DNA from: Colwellia marinimaniae
GTDB taxonomy: Bacteria > Pseudomonadota > Gammaproteobacteria > Enterobacterales > Alteromonadaceae
Direction of reading: 5' to 3'
Length of the DNA: 64,000 nucleotides
Assembly: GCF_002207865.1 (NCBI RefSeq)
Contig: NZ_BDQM01000017.1
Span: 1-64,000 of the forward strand
The notes below the pieces were generated by a model. It was not told the origin of the DNA. It saw only the letters and a program-made list of their open reading frames with translations, and searched no databases. This document shows, piece after piece, positions 28,552-36,592 of this stretch. The translations under genes were made by a program, and so were the position numbers. Every line of letters begins with the position of its first letter. The stretch's first letter is position 1.

Positions 28552-31500
28552 TTATAAAGTTTCTTCTTCATGTATACCATCACCGTCAGTATCAGCATAT
28601 ACAATCATGATTATACCATCTCTATCTTCAATCGTTGCAGCTACTATCGCTGTTGGACCAACAAGTATATGCCCTAGTATTTGTATACCTGTCGCATCTT
28701 CATCTGGCTCATTAAGTACTAATACTACACCTTCAAAGTTATTGGCGGTTAATCTGCCTTCTTCTTCGGTATTGTAATGTACTGTGAATGAACGCTGTGC
28801 GTTTTCACCGGGTAAACGATAACTCATGGCAAGATCGAAAATACCTGCTTCAAGTGCTGTGCGCTCACCTGAAAGTTGTATCTTCACTTCATAATCCCCT
28901 AAGATAGCTTCTAAGGTTAATGCTGCATTAACGTTCAGGAAGGTATCTTCGTCTTCAAAAACGTTGTCAGAATCAGCTTCAGTGTTATAGCCATCAAACA
29001 TGGTGGTGCTGTCGGCAACCAGCAAGTCAAGTTTGTCTTCATCAAAGTTAACTTCAACTTTACCAATGTCATCAATGTAGTCGCTGATGCTATTATCCCA
29101 ATCATTCATGATTAAGGCTTTATAAACATCTAAGGCACTAGCTACTGTTAGTGGGTTAAAGGGTAGTGGATTCCACCCTATGTGACCCCATGATGCTTCA
29201 GTCCAAAAGAAGTTAGCGTAAGCATCATTAGGGACAGTATCGAATTGGGTGATCGGCCAACTTTGGTCGTTAAACGCATTAATATCACCATTGCCATCGA
29301 TTAGCACGCCATCATCATTGAAGGTATTACCCCAACCACCAATATAATAAACTTCTATTCTATCGGCTATACCATCAGGGCCTGCTTCACCGTTTGCTTG
29401 TTGATCATCCACCGGCATGAATTTAAGTTGTATACTCAATTCATTCCATGGAAATTGGATCATGTGGCTGATAATTACTTGCGGAACATCTAAACCGTCA
29501 ATGGGGGTTACCTTAGACCAGATTGATCTGTTATTACCATTGTCATTGTCTGAATTGAAGTTAAAGTCGCTACCTTTTCCACCGGTAAAAGTGAAGGTCT
29601 TTGTACTGGCATCATCAAAAGAGGTTGTTACTGTATTTGTATCAGCGCTAACTGCAATAGTTAAGGCGTCTTTGATTAAAGGTTGCGTTAGGTATGATAT
29701 CGGGTTTAATTCAGTAAACTCTCCTGCAGCAATATCAGTCAATTCATCTTCGTTAAAGAAGAAAGTAACCTGACCAAGTTCATCAATCGTTAAGCTGCGT
29801 TGATCTTGCCACCAGTTAGTAATAGTTTGCGATAATAACTCGGCACCATTAGTTACTGTTAATGGGTTGGCAATAAGTTGATAAGAATTATTTTTCATAA
29901 AGGCTTCGATACTATCGAATTCATCTAGTGACCAAACAGTGTCCCAGTTATGTGGGTTACCATCACTGGTTAGTATATTGCCATTTGCATCCATTAAAGT
30001 AGCAAAGCTTGTACCATCATACTCTTTATCATCCCAAAAATTACTTATTGCTTCAAAATAATAAGCATCTGTTGTGCCATTACCGTCATGATCTACAGGA
30101 GTGATGCGAACTGATTTTACCCCATAACTACTTTCTTCTTCACCGGTGATATAAGCACGGGTATAAAGAATACCTTGCTCTTCTATACCAGAATCGAAAC
30201 GTTTAGTAATTATCTTACGCTCAATACCTGTGCCCCAGTAATGTTTTTCAGGATTAGCGGTTACAACAGAGCTTGTCGCGCTCCACTCTCCAACTGTTTG
30301 TCCAGATGTAAATACTCGCGTTTCTACAGTTTGTTGTTCATCTGAAACCTTATCTGCTTCGGTGATCACTATAGTATTTAAGTCAGCGGAGAAAGTAATG
30401 CTAACCACGTCAGCAACTTCTTTACCTATATATTTAAACTCAGGCGCTTTATAAGTATCTAAGCCATTAATATTTACCGTTAAGGTGGCACTGATTAAAT
30501 CACCTTTAAGTGAGCTAAAAGCGCCACTTAAGGTTAACATTTCAGGTAATACAAAGGTTTCTAGTTCAGGGCGGCCATAGCTGATTATATCTTGTTGGTT
30601 TTGGTTGTCCCAATCCCAGCGTTCATTAAGTACACGCTCTTCTACAAGTAGTAACTTAGTTTTTACCATACCTTCAAAGGTTACTGGGTTAGGTACTAAG
30701 TCTGTGGCTTTTTGTGCTAATGATAAGGTCAGCTCTAGTTCACCAGAGATGATTTTACCTTCATAAGTATCATTTTCTAATGCATCTCGAGACGTTGTTG
30801 TATCTAAATTAACCCGAGCGAAACTGCCTTCATGTAAAGTAAATACAGCACCGGCAGACTCAAGTAAACCCTCAATTGTTAAGGTAATACTTTTCTTGTC
30901 ATCTGAGAATTCAGCAGATGCAGTTAATGTTGCCTTTTCATTACCGGCTACGGCATTAACTTTAAACAGAATGCCATTAGTTGCTGTGCGTTCATCAAAA
31001 GTGATAGTACCAACAGCCCCCGCAGTTGTTAGGTAACTAGCAATAGATACCCCTGCAGCTGCTGATGTAGGGCTTAGAGTTCCTGCATCGTATTGCAAGC
31101 TTAGATCGGCTAAGGCATTGCTAATTTGGGCAAGCAATTCAAAGTTTTCAATTTCTGCTTGGATCATGATGCCGGCATTATTGAGCAGAGCAACATACTC
31201 ATCACCTTGGGTTTTTATGCCAGCACCTTCGCTTGTTTCGTCATTAAACAAATGGCTAAACAAGCGTATATCGCTGACCATAGCTTTCGCTTTAGCTACA
31301 GCATCACCTTCGGTAGGTACATCAATAACAACGGTGGCAAAGCCATCTTCACCGACATTTGCTTCTTGATAAGCTTGTTCATTGACAAGTTGTGTTTCGA
31401 GTTGTACCAAGTTCAAGGTAGTTGTTAAAGTATCGTCAGCTGCAATTGTATCTGCTGCTAGTTTGGCTGCATCGCTGGCACCGGCAAGCACATCTGACAA

Positions 31501-32337
31501 GGCTAATTCAAAACCATCATCTTCATCTTGGATAACTAAGAAAGCACCATCATTTGCTATTAAATCAGCAGCCACTTGCGCAAGCTTACTTGATAACACA
31601 CCTGAGTCATCGGTTTCTCCGGAGAATAATGCTGCCATAATCCCCGCATTAATTAAACCATATCTTAACTCAGCCGCATTGTCTTCTGCAGCAACTGCGC
31701 TGGCATCATCGGTGACTGTTGGCTCTAATTGAGTTATATCTCCGTCAATACCAAATGTGCTGGCAATTAGTGCTGATTTCTCGGTTACTGTCTCGGCAGT
31801 AACACCGTCATCGCTTGCTTCGATTAATACTGAGGCTAGATGGGTTAAAGCGGAAATATTAACTTTAACTTTGCCATCACTGTTACTATCAACTATTGAA
31901 ATAGCAGATAATTTGAAGTCAGGATCAACAGCCGTTAAATCAATTTCCTTGCCAAAAGCTGTATCACCACAGCCTGCAGGAGCATCACAAGTCATAGTGG
32001 TTGGATTAGCAGGATCAGTACTTGGAGATAGTTCGATTTTAATTGGGCCATCATAATCTAATACGGTAAAGGTATAGTTACCTTCCCCGTCGGTGCTTAT
32101 ATTAGCCTCTTTAAGTTCTGTCTCTGATAAGGCAATGGGGCTACCATCAACAAACTTGTACACTGTTACAACAGCATTGGTTAAGACACCCTTAATGCCT
32201 TTACCATTAATGGTGGTTTCAATTATAACAACAGGTTCAGGTATAATAATAGATTTAGGTATTGCATCAGAGCTATCTGAGCAAGCGCCAAGAGCAGAAG
32301 CAAGTGCTAGCGCTATTAGGTGTTTATTACAGTTCAC
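28552..32337 (-). CDS. Large (1261-residue) envelope lipoprotein with duplicated modules
   Basis: The signal peptide ends in a lipobox LGAC (Cys19) followed by Ser-Asp, so the protein is acylated. After a short linker an Ig-like or carboxypeptidase-regulatory-like segment follows (GKGIKGVLTNAVVTVYKF..GNYTFTV, residues 42-105), then a helical region (ISALTHLASVLIEAS). The rest is acidic and beta-rich. Two segments at about residues 742-864 and 972-1102 look like copies of one module: DGNGT-type start, W-rich centre with 'DANGNIL/DDGVLIDGNGD', then NPLTV and a 'FFNEDEL/NFDEDKL' end. Asp-rich loops may bind Ca2+. It is probably a surface-exposed adhesion or substrate-binding lipoprotein; I do not recognise the family as a whole. 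Confidence 0.7.
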   Translation of the reverse strand: MNCNKHLIALALASALGACSDSSDAIPKSIIIPEPVVIIETTINGKGIKGVLTNAVVTVYKFVDGSPIALSETELKEANISTDGEGNYTFTVLDYDGPIKIELSPSTDPANPTTMTCDAPAGCGDTAFGKEIDLTAVDPDFKLSAISIVDSNSDGKVKVNISALTHLASVLIEASDDGVTAETVTEKSALIASTFGIDGDITQLEPTVTDDASAVAAEDNAAELRYGLINAGIMAALFSGETDDSGVLSSKLAQVAADLIANDGAFLVIQDEDDGFELALSDVLAGASDAAKLAADTIAADDTLTTTLNLVQLETQLVNEQAYQEANVGEDGFATVVIDVPTEGDAVAKAKAMVSDIRLFSHLFNDETSEGAGIKTQGDEYVALLNNAGIMIQAEIENFELLAQISNALADLSLQYDAGTLSPTSAAAGVSIASYLTTAGAVGTITFDERTATNGILFKVNAVAGNEKATLTASAEFSDDKKSITLTIEGLLESAGAVFTLHEGSFARVNLDTTTSRDALENDTYEGKIISGELELTLSLAQKATDLVPNPVTFEGMVKTKLLLVEERVLNERWDWDNQNQQDIISYGRPELETFVLPEMLTLSGAFSSLKGDLISATLTVNINGLDTYKAPEFKYIGKEVADVVSITFSADLNTIVITEADKVSDEQQTVETRVFTSGQTVGEWSATSSVVTANPEKHYWGTGIERKIITKRFDSGIEEQGILYTRAYITGEEESSYGVKSVRITPVDHDGNGTTDAYYFEAISNFWDDKEYDGTSFATLMDANGNILTSDGNPHNWDTVWSLDEFDSIEAFMKNNSYQLIANPLTVTNGAELLSQTITNWWQDQRSLTIDELGQVTFFFNEDELTDIAAGEFTELNPISYLTQPLIKDALTIAVSADTNTVTTSFDDASTKTFTFTGGKGSDFNFNSDNDNGNNRSIWSKVTPIDGLDVPQVIISHMIQFPWNELSIQLKFMPVDDQQANGEAGPDGIADRIEVYYIGGWGNTFNDDGVLIDGNGDINAFNDQSWPITQFDTVPNDAYANFFWTEASWGHIGWNPLPFNPLTVASALDVYKALIMNDWDNSISDYIDDIGKVEVNFDEDKLDLLVADSTTMFDGYNTEADSDNVFEDEDTFLNVNAALTLEAILGDYEVKIQLSGERTALEAGIFDLAMSYRLPGENAQRSFTVHYNTEEEGRLTANNFEGVVLVLNEPDEDATGIQILGHILVGPTAIVAATIEDRDGIIMIVYADTDGDGIHEEETL

Positions 32338-32680
32338 AGTATATCCTTATGAGGTTAATAGTTCTCTTCAAGATAGTTAATGGCAGAGGAAAACTATGTT
32401 TTTTGTATAGATAATTCGTACACATACTAATTTGTTACATTTGTAAAGGCAATGTAATTCATTGGACGATTGGTATGTTTTTTGATCAATCTTGGTGGTT
32501 AGGTTTACATATATGCTGGTTAGTCATTGTAATTAAAGTTTAAACTTATAATAAAATAAAGTTTTATATTTTTTAATTTATATAGGTCCTTTATATAGCT
32601 ACAATCGATAAAACTTTAGTGCTAGCCTAAGTGGTATTTACATACCAGTTACAAGGTATGCTTAATAGATGTTTACAATT
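32338..32680. other. AT-rich divergent promoter region
   Basis: About 340 bases between the lipoprotein start (minus) and the inserted element. It is AT-rich, with no open frame supported by a ribosome site. It should carry the lipoprotein promoter. The end, TTACAATT at 32673-32680, is one copy of the target duplication of the neighbouring element. Confidence 0.5.
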
Positions 32681-32896
32681 GGCTCTGTTGTAGCTTGGTG
32701 TTGTTGAGTAAACGAGCGAGACGCATAAACCTCCATGGGGCTCCACACAAGCATCAGGACAGTGTGCTCCTGCACTGTCTAATAAGGGTATATCCATATA
32801 CCGTCATGCTGGTGAAGCTCGATCTTATCACATCAGCAACACCTTCTTTTAAATCAGTGTGTTACATTATAGACAACAGTGTTCTACAACAGAGCC
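32681..32896. mobile_element. 216-bp MITE-like element with terminal inverted repeats and target duplication
   Basis: The ends are perfect 13-bp inverted repeats: GGCTCTGTTGTAG at 32681-32693 and CTACAACAGAGCC at 32884-32896. The 8 bases TTACAATT flank it directly on both sides (32673-32680 and 32897-32904), the mark of transposition with an 8-bp target duplication. It has no transposase. The end GGCTCTGTTG is like IS6-family ends (GGNNCTGTTGCAAA), a family that makes 8-bp duplications; ISL3 or IS1595 are alternatives. Inside, 32766-32807 is a copy of the dispersed hairpin repeat. It sits 38 bases ahead of the next gene's start. Confidence 0.8.
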
Positions 32897-32934
32897 TTAC
32901 AATTACATTTTTAACCTTGATATATTGGAGCCTT

Positions 32935-34149
32935 ATGAGACTTTTGACCGTATTTTTATTTTCACTATCGACCGCTAGTCTAAGTGCAGTAGCTCTAGCA
33001 TCTGTTGATAATCATTCAGATAGTAGCACCCAAATTACCTTAACCATTGAAGAGCAGCGTGTAGCAAAAGCGCAACTGGCTATGCCGGAGCTAACTGATT
33101 ACTTTGACTGGTCTGCTTTTAAGGGGAATTGGTTAAAAGTTACCGGTTATGCTGTTGCTCAACGCGCGGTGAATCAACTGGGTGATGAACTTTGGCAATA
33201 CAGCAAGGTTCAAGCTCAAAGTGGCAAGCTAGTAGATGACAGGCCTTTATACTGGACCAGGTTAGCTATGCTTTCCTTTATCAAAACTTCGCTTAGCAGC
33301 TTTACTACATCTGAGTTGGCTGTTTTATTGGAAGTTTTTGAAAATAGCTCTCGTGGCCGTAGTGATTTAGCTTATAGCAAGGCTACGGATAAGCGTATTT
33401 TATTAACCGGCTTCGACCCTTTTTTTCTTGATATAAATATTAAACAGTCTAATTCATCGGGTTTAGCCGCTTTATTACTTGATGGTACCGTTATCGAATA
33501 TCAGGGCATCATAGCTGGGGTTAAAAAAACAATCACCGCAGAAATTAATACCGCTATGATACCGGTGCGTTATGGCGATTTTGATCAAGGAGAAATTGAA
33601 AGCCTACTGGCGCCTTTTTATGCCCTTAATAGTGTTGACTTGATTGCTACCATCTCAATGGGGCGTAGTGATTTTGATTTAGAGCACTTTCCAGGGCTAA
33701 GACGCAGTGCAACCGCACCTGATAATGTCAATGTTTATACTGGCGCTAATAAAACTAATCCCTTAGTACCAAGCTTACTTAGAGTGCCACTAAGGGGAGA
33801 TGAATTTGTCTTGTTTAGTCTACCTTATCAAGCCATGATGAAAGCTAACGGCAAGTATAAAATTAATGATAATCGTGGCGTAACAATACTCGAATCAGGT
33901 AAAGCGAAAGATATTAGCGCCAATAGCTTAAGGGAACTTAGCGATAAAGTGTCAGTGCAGGGCGGCGGCGGTGGCTACCTTTCTAATGAAATTTCTTATC
34001 GTAGTATTGTGCTGCGTAATAAGCTTGATTCAACTATTCCCACCGGCCATATCCATACCCCGCGTATAAGTGATTTTGATGGTAAAACAAATCAAGCTAT
34101 TATTGAACAAATAAAGGCAATGTTAGTTAATGCTTTAAGCGAAATTTAG
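32935..34149 (+). CDS. Exported pyroglutamyl-peptidase-I-like protein with Cys-to-Ser change
   Basis: A 404-residue protein with a signal peptide (MRLLTVFLFSLSTASLSAVALA), a helical N-terminal part (40-150) and a peptidase C15 (pyroglutamyl peptidase I) fold after that. LLTGFDPFF (157-164) is the family's opening motif, SMGRSDFDLEHF carries the Glu (250), and GGYLSNEISYR at 347-356 matches the active-site block GxYxCN but has Ser350 for the catalytic Cys. GHIHTP (371-376) carries the His. It could be a serine variant or a non-catalytic binder. The start at 32935 follows a ribosome-like GGAG; a longer frame reads through the MITE and is rejected. Two PepSY genes follow, so an operon is likely. 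Confidence 0.75.
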   Translation: MRLLTVFLFSLSTASLSAVALASVDNHSDSSTQITLTIEEQRVAKAQLAMPELTDYFDWSAFKGNWLKVTGYAVAQRAVNQLGDELWQYSKVQAQSGKLVDDRPLYWTRLAMLSFIKTSLSSFTTSELAVLLEVFENSSRGRSDLAYSKATDKRILLTGFDPFFLDINIKQSNSSGLAALLLDGTVIEYQGIIAGVKKTITAEINTAMIPVRYGDFDQGEIESLLAPFYALNSVDLIATISMGRSDFDLEHFPGLRRSATAPDNVNVYTGANKTNPLVPSLLRVPLRGDEFVLFSLPYQAMMKANGKYKINDNRGVTILESGKAKDISANSLRELSDKVSVQGGGGGYLSNEISYRSIVLRNKLDSTIPTGHIHTPRISDFDGKTNQAIIEQIKAMLVNALSEI

Positions 34150-34162
34150 GCGTTTATCCTCA

Positions 34163-34936
34163 GTGACATTACATCGTAACAGTCGGAAATATCATAAATG
34201 GTTGATGTTATTTGTTGGCCTGCAATTTATCGTTTGGTCCGCTTCCGGGACTTATATGGTGTTAATGGATATTGATTATATTCATGGTGATTCCTTTGTT
34301 GCAGCAAAAAAACAAAGCTTAAAGCCAGAGAAAGTTCAATATAGCTTTCGGCAGTTATTGGCAGAGCATGCTCAGGCCAAAAATATCGAACTTGGTTTTA
34401 TGTTAAAGCAAGCGGTCTACCGTTTTAGCCTTAATAAAGAAAAAGTGATCATCTCTGCCAAAGATGGTCAGCAACTTTCGCCGATCAATAAGAGCCTAGC
34501 GACTGAAATTGCCAAGCAAAACTATGCGCATAAAAATGCAGTGATCAGTAGCGTGCAGTTAATTACAGCAGAGCCACCCAGAGAGCTAAGTACTCGCCAC
34601 CTGCCGGTGTGGCGTATCGATTTTGATCACTTTGCTAGCCCAAGTTTTTATATTAGTGCCAACTCTGCTCAGCTAGTGACCAAGCGGCATAGCTTTTGGC
34701 GAATATTCGACTGGATGTTTGCTTTTCACGTGATGGACTATATTGATGAATCGCCAGACAATAAACTATTACTTATTGTCTCTGTATTGGCTTTTATCGC
34801 CAGTATATTTGGCCTAGTACTGACTTACTATCGTCTTGCTCCTGCACAGAACAAGCGTAATAAAGGCAAGTCTCGTCGAGTTAAGCTAAGTCAAAGCAAA
34901 TCTAGGGAGAGGGCAGCTAATGAAAAAACCGAATAA
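34163..34936 (+). CDS. PepSY domain membrane protein
   Basis: A 257-residue protein with one N-terminal helix (WLMLFVGLQFIVWSASGTYMVLMD), a periplasmic region of about 170 residues with PepSY-like repeats (VWRIDFDHFASPSFYISANSAQLV), and a C-terminal helix (LLLIVSVLAFIASIFGLVLTYYRL) followed by a basic tail. HxxDY (FHVMDYIDE) before the last helix is typical of PepSY-TM/reductase-associated proteins. PepSY domains are linked to protease inhibition and to iron or metal reductases. It starts 13 bases after the Pcp-like gene and overlaps the next, paralogous gene by 17 bases. Confidence 0.8.
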   Translation: MTLHRNSRKYHKWLMLFVGLQFIVWSASGTYMVLMDIDYIHGDSFVAAKKQSLKPEKVQYSFRQLLAEHAQAKNIELGFMLKQAVYRFSLNKEKVIISAKDGQQLSPINKSLATEIAKQNYAHKNAVISSVQLITAEPPRELSTRHLPVWRIDFDHFASPSFYISANSAQLVTKRHSFWRIFDWMFAFHVMDYIDESPDNKLLLIVSVLAFIASIFGLVLTYYRLAPAQNKRNKGKSRRVKLSQSKSRERAANEKTE

Positions 34937-35687
34937 CAAACGTTCTAAATTATTCACGCTTTCGACAATCAAGTCACTGCATAAGTGGTTATCCTTACTG
35001 GTCTTTATGCAGTTATTTATTTGGCTTGGCACTGGGTTATTTTTTAACTTGATGGATCATGATAAAGCGGGTGGGAATCAATATAGGCAAGCATTAGTTA
35101 GCCAGGATATAGATCATCACCGCTTGCTTAACCCTCAACGGGTGTTAAGAGCCAGTAATTCACCTGCTAGCGAGATAACCTTGGTGCAGCGACTTGGACA
35201 GCCATATTATTTACTAACCCATGATAAAGGTTTATATAGTCATTTTGACAGTCACTTTAGCTTAGTTGATGCTTATACGGGCACAGTTAAGGAAATAGAT
35301 ATTGACATGGCATCAGCGCTGGCACAATCGAGTTACCGTGGCTCAGGAAAAATAGCTGAGGTATTGCTGGTTATGCCACCCATTGCTGATTTTTTAAAGG
35401 AGCAGAATAATTTATGGCGAGTAAACTTTATTGATGAACTGGATACCAGTGTCTATATAAATGCTAGCTCCGGTCGTTTAGTGGGCCACAGTAATGAAGA
35501 TAAACGTTTTGTTGATTTTTTCTTTATGCTGCACTTTATGGATTACCCAATTCTTTGGGGAAAGCCTAGTGGCGGTTTTAATCATTGGCTGATCAGCTTT
35601 TTTGCCATATTAACTTTTTTGTTCTGTTTAACCGGTTTGATTTGGACTGTGCAGTTATTAATAAAAGGACGGTATAAGGTGAGCTAG
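34920..35687 (+). CDS. PepSY domain membrane protein, paralogue of the previous gene
   Basis: A 255-residue protein with the same layout as its upstream neighbour: an N-terminal helix (WLSLLVFMQLFIWLGTGLFFNLMD), a periplasmic region with LWRVNFIDELDTSVYINASSGRLVGH, the LHFMDYP motif and a C-terminal helix pair. The two genes overlap by 17 bases and look like a tandem duplication. Together with the Pcp-like protein they may form an envelope complex, for example peptide-handling or a flavin/metal reductase accessory; the function is inferred only from domains. Confidence 0.8.
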   Translation: MKKPNNKRSKLFTLSTIKSLHKWLSLLVFMQLFIWLGTGLFFNLMDHDKAGGNQYRQALVSQDIDHHRLLNPQRVLRASNSPASEITLVQRLGQPYYLLTHDKGLYSHFDSHFSLVDAYTGTVKEIDIDMASALAQSSYRGSGKIAEVLLVMPPIADFLKEQNNLWRVNFIDELDTSVYINASSGRLVGHSNEDKRFVDFFFMLHFMDYPILWGKPSGGFNHWLISFFAILTFLFCLTGLIWTVQLLIKGRYKVS

Positions 35688-35842
35688 AGTCGTCAAGGAG
35701 TCTTTGGCGGTAAGGGGATTGATTGTTGAGGCAGTAGAACTTTACACAGCAATCACGGTAGGTAAGCTAATGAGCTAAAGTCGCCGAGGTAATACAGAAA
35801 CATTTAAGTAGAGCAGGAAGGGAGAAATAAAGCAACAGACAC

Positions 35843-35883
35843 AAAAAAACGAAGGACGAGTTAAACTCATACTTCGTTTTTTT
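35843..35883. terminator. Bidirectional terminator between the PepSY operon and cspA
   Basis: AAAAAAACGAAG (35843-35854) pairs with CTTCGTTTTTTT (35872-35883), with an inner GAGT/ACTC stem. It serves the plus-strand PepSY operon and the minus-strand csp gene. Confidence 0.85.
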
Positions 35884-35905
35884 AGATTAGCTTAATAAGT
35901 TAAAC

Positions 35906-36115
35906 TTATACAGCTAGTACGTTTTCTGCTTCAGGGCCTTTTTGACCTTGTTTAACAGTAAAAGTAACTGCTTGACCGTCAGCTAGAGTACGGAAACCGT
36001 CTCCAGAGATAGCGCTGAAGTGAACAAACACGTCAGGACCATTTTCTTGCTCTATAAAACCGAAACCTTTAGTTTCGTTGAAAAATTTAACTTTACCAGT
36101 AACTGTATCAGACAT
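35906..36115 (-). CDS. cspA: Cold shock protein, CspA family
   Basis: A 69-residue single cold-shock domain. The RNA-binding motifs are KGFGFIEQ (RNP1) and VFVHFSAI (RNP2), and the start [20 protein letters not shown] is canonical. It acts as an RNA chaperone at low temperature or as a constitutive paralogue. The upstream region toward valS is over 400 bases and probably contains a long 5' leader, as in cold-inducible csp genes, but I could not identify a cold box. Confidence 0.93.
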   Translation of the reverse strand: MSDTVTGKVKFFNETKGFGFIEQENGPDVFVHFSAISGDGFRTLADGQAVTFTVKQGQKGPEAENVLAV

Positions 36116-36534
36116 ACTAACATTTTCCCGTAGTCATAAAATAATAATGTGGCTCTAGTCCAAAATGGCTAGAATCCGTTTTTACCCGAGTAAATGCCCT
36201 CTACCAAAAAGTACAGGAAGAGGAAGGAAACAAACCAATATTCGACACAATCATTGTTTCAAACAATAGTTTGCATTGTTTAAATCCGCCTGTGTAGAAT
36301 ATTCAAGTATATCAGTACACTTTAGTGCATCAGATAGAAAACCTACAACAAAAGTCAGTATAAACCTTCATCTGCAACGCAAGAACTCAACGCAAAAGTA
36401 GTCTAGCATAGTTATTTTTAATATGCTTTATAAAAAACTGGATTAGTTCAACATTTCTTAGTTTTAAATGAGAGTAGTTATCAAAGTTACTGGCAATACA
36501 GTGATGGGATATCTGAGCAGGGGGGGGGGGAATA
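36116..36534. other. Leader region of cspA with an 11-G run
   Basis: About 420 bases upstream of cspA (minus strand) with no gene. They probably contain its promoter and 5' leader. A homopolymer of 11 G residues occupies 36520-36530, next to the valS terminator. Confidence 0.6.
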
Positions 36535-36571
36535 AAAAAGTGACAACTCGTTAGACCAGTTGTCACTTTTT
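36535..36571 (-). terminator. Terminator after valS
   Basis: AAAAAGTGACAACT (36535-36548) pairs with AGTTGTCACTTTTT (36558-36571). It lies 22 bases past the valS stop. Confidence 0.9.
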
Positions 36572-36592
36572 AAACTTGAGTACTGTTATAAA

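Noticed and set aside
32695..32934. N-terminal extension of the Pcp-like frame
   Set aside because: It reads through the MITE-like element and lacks a ribosome site; the signal peptide starting at 32935 marks the true start.
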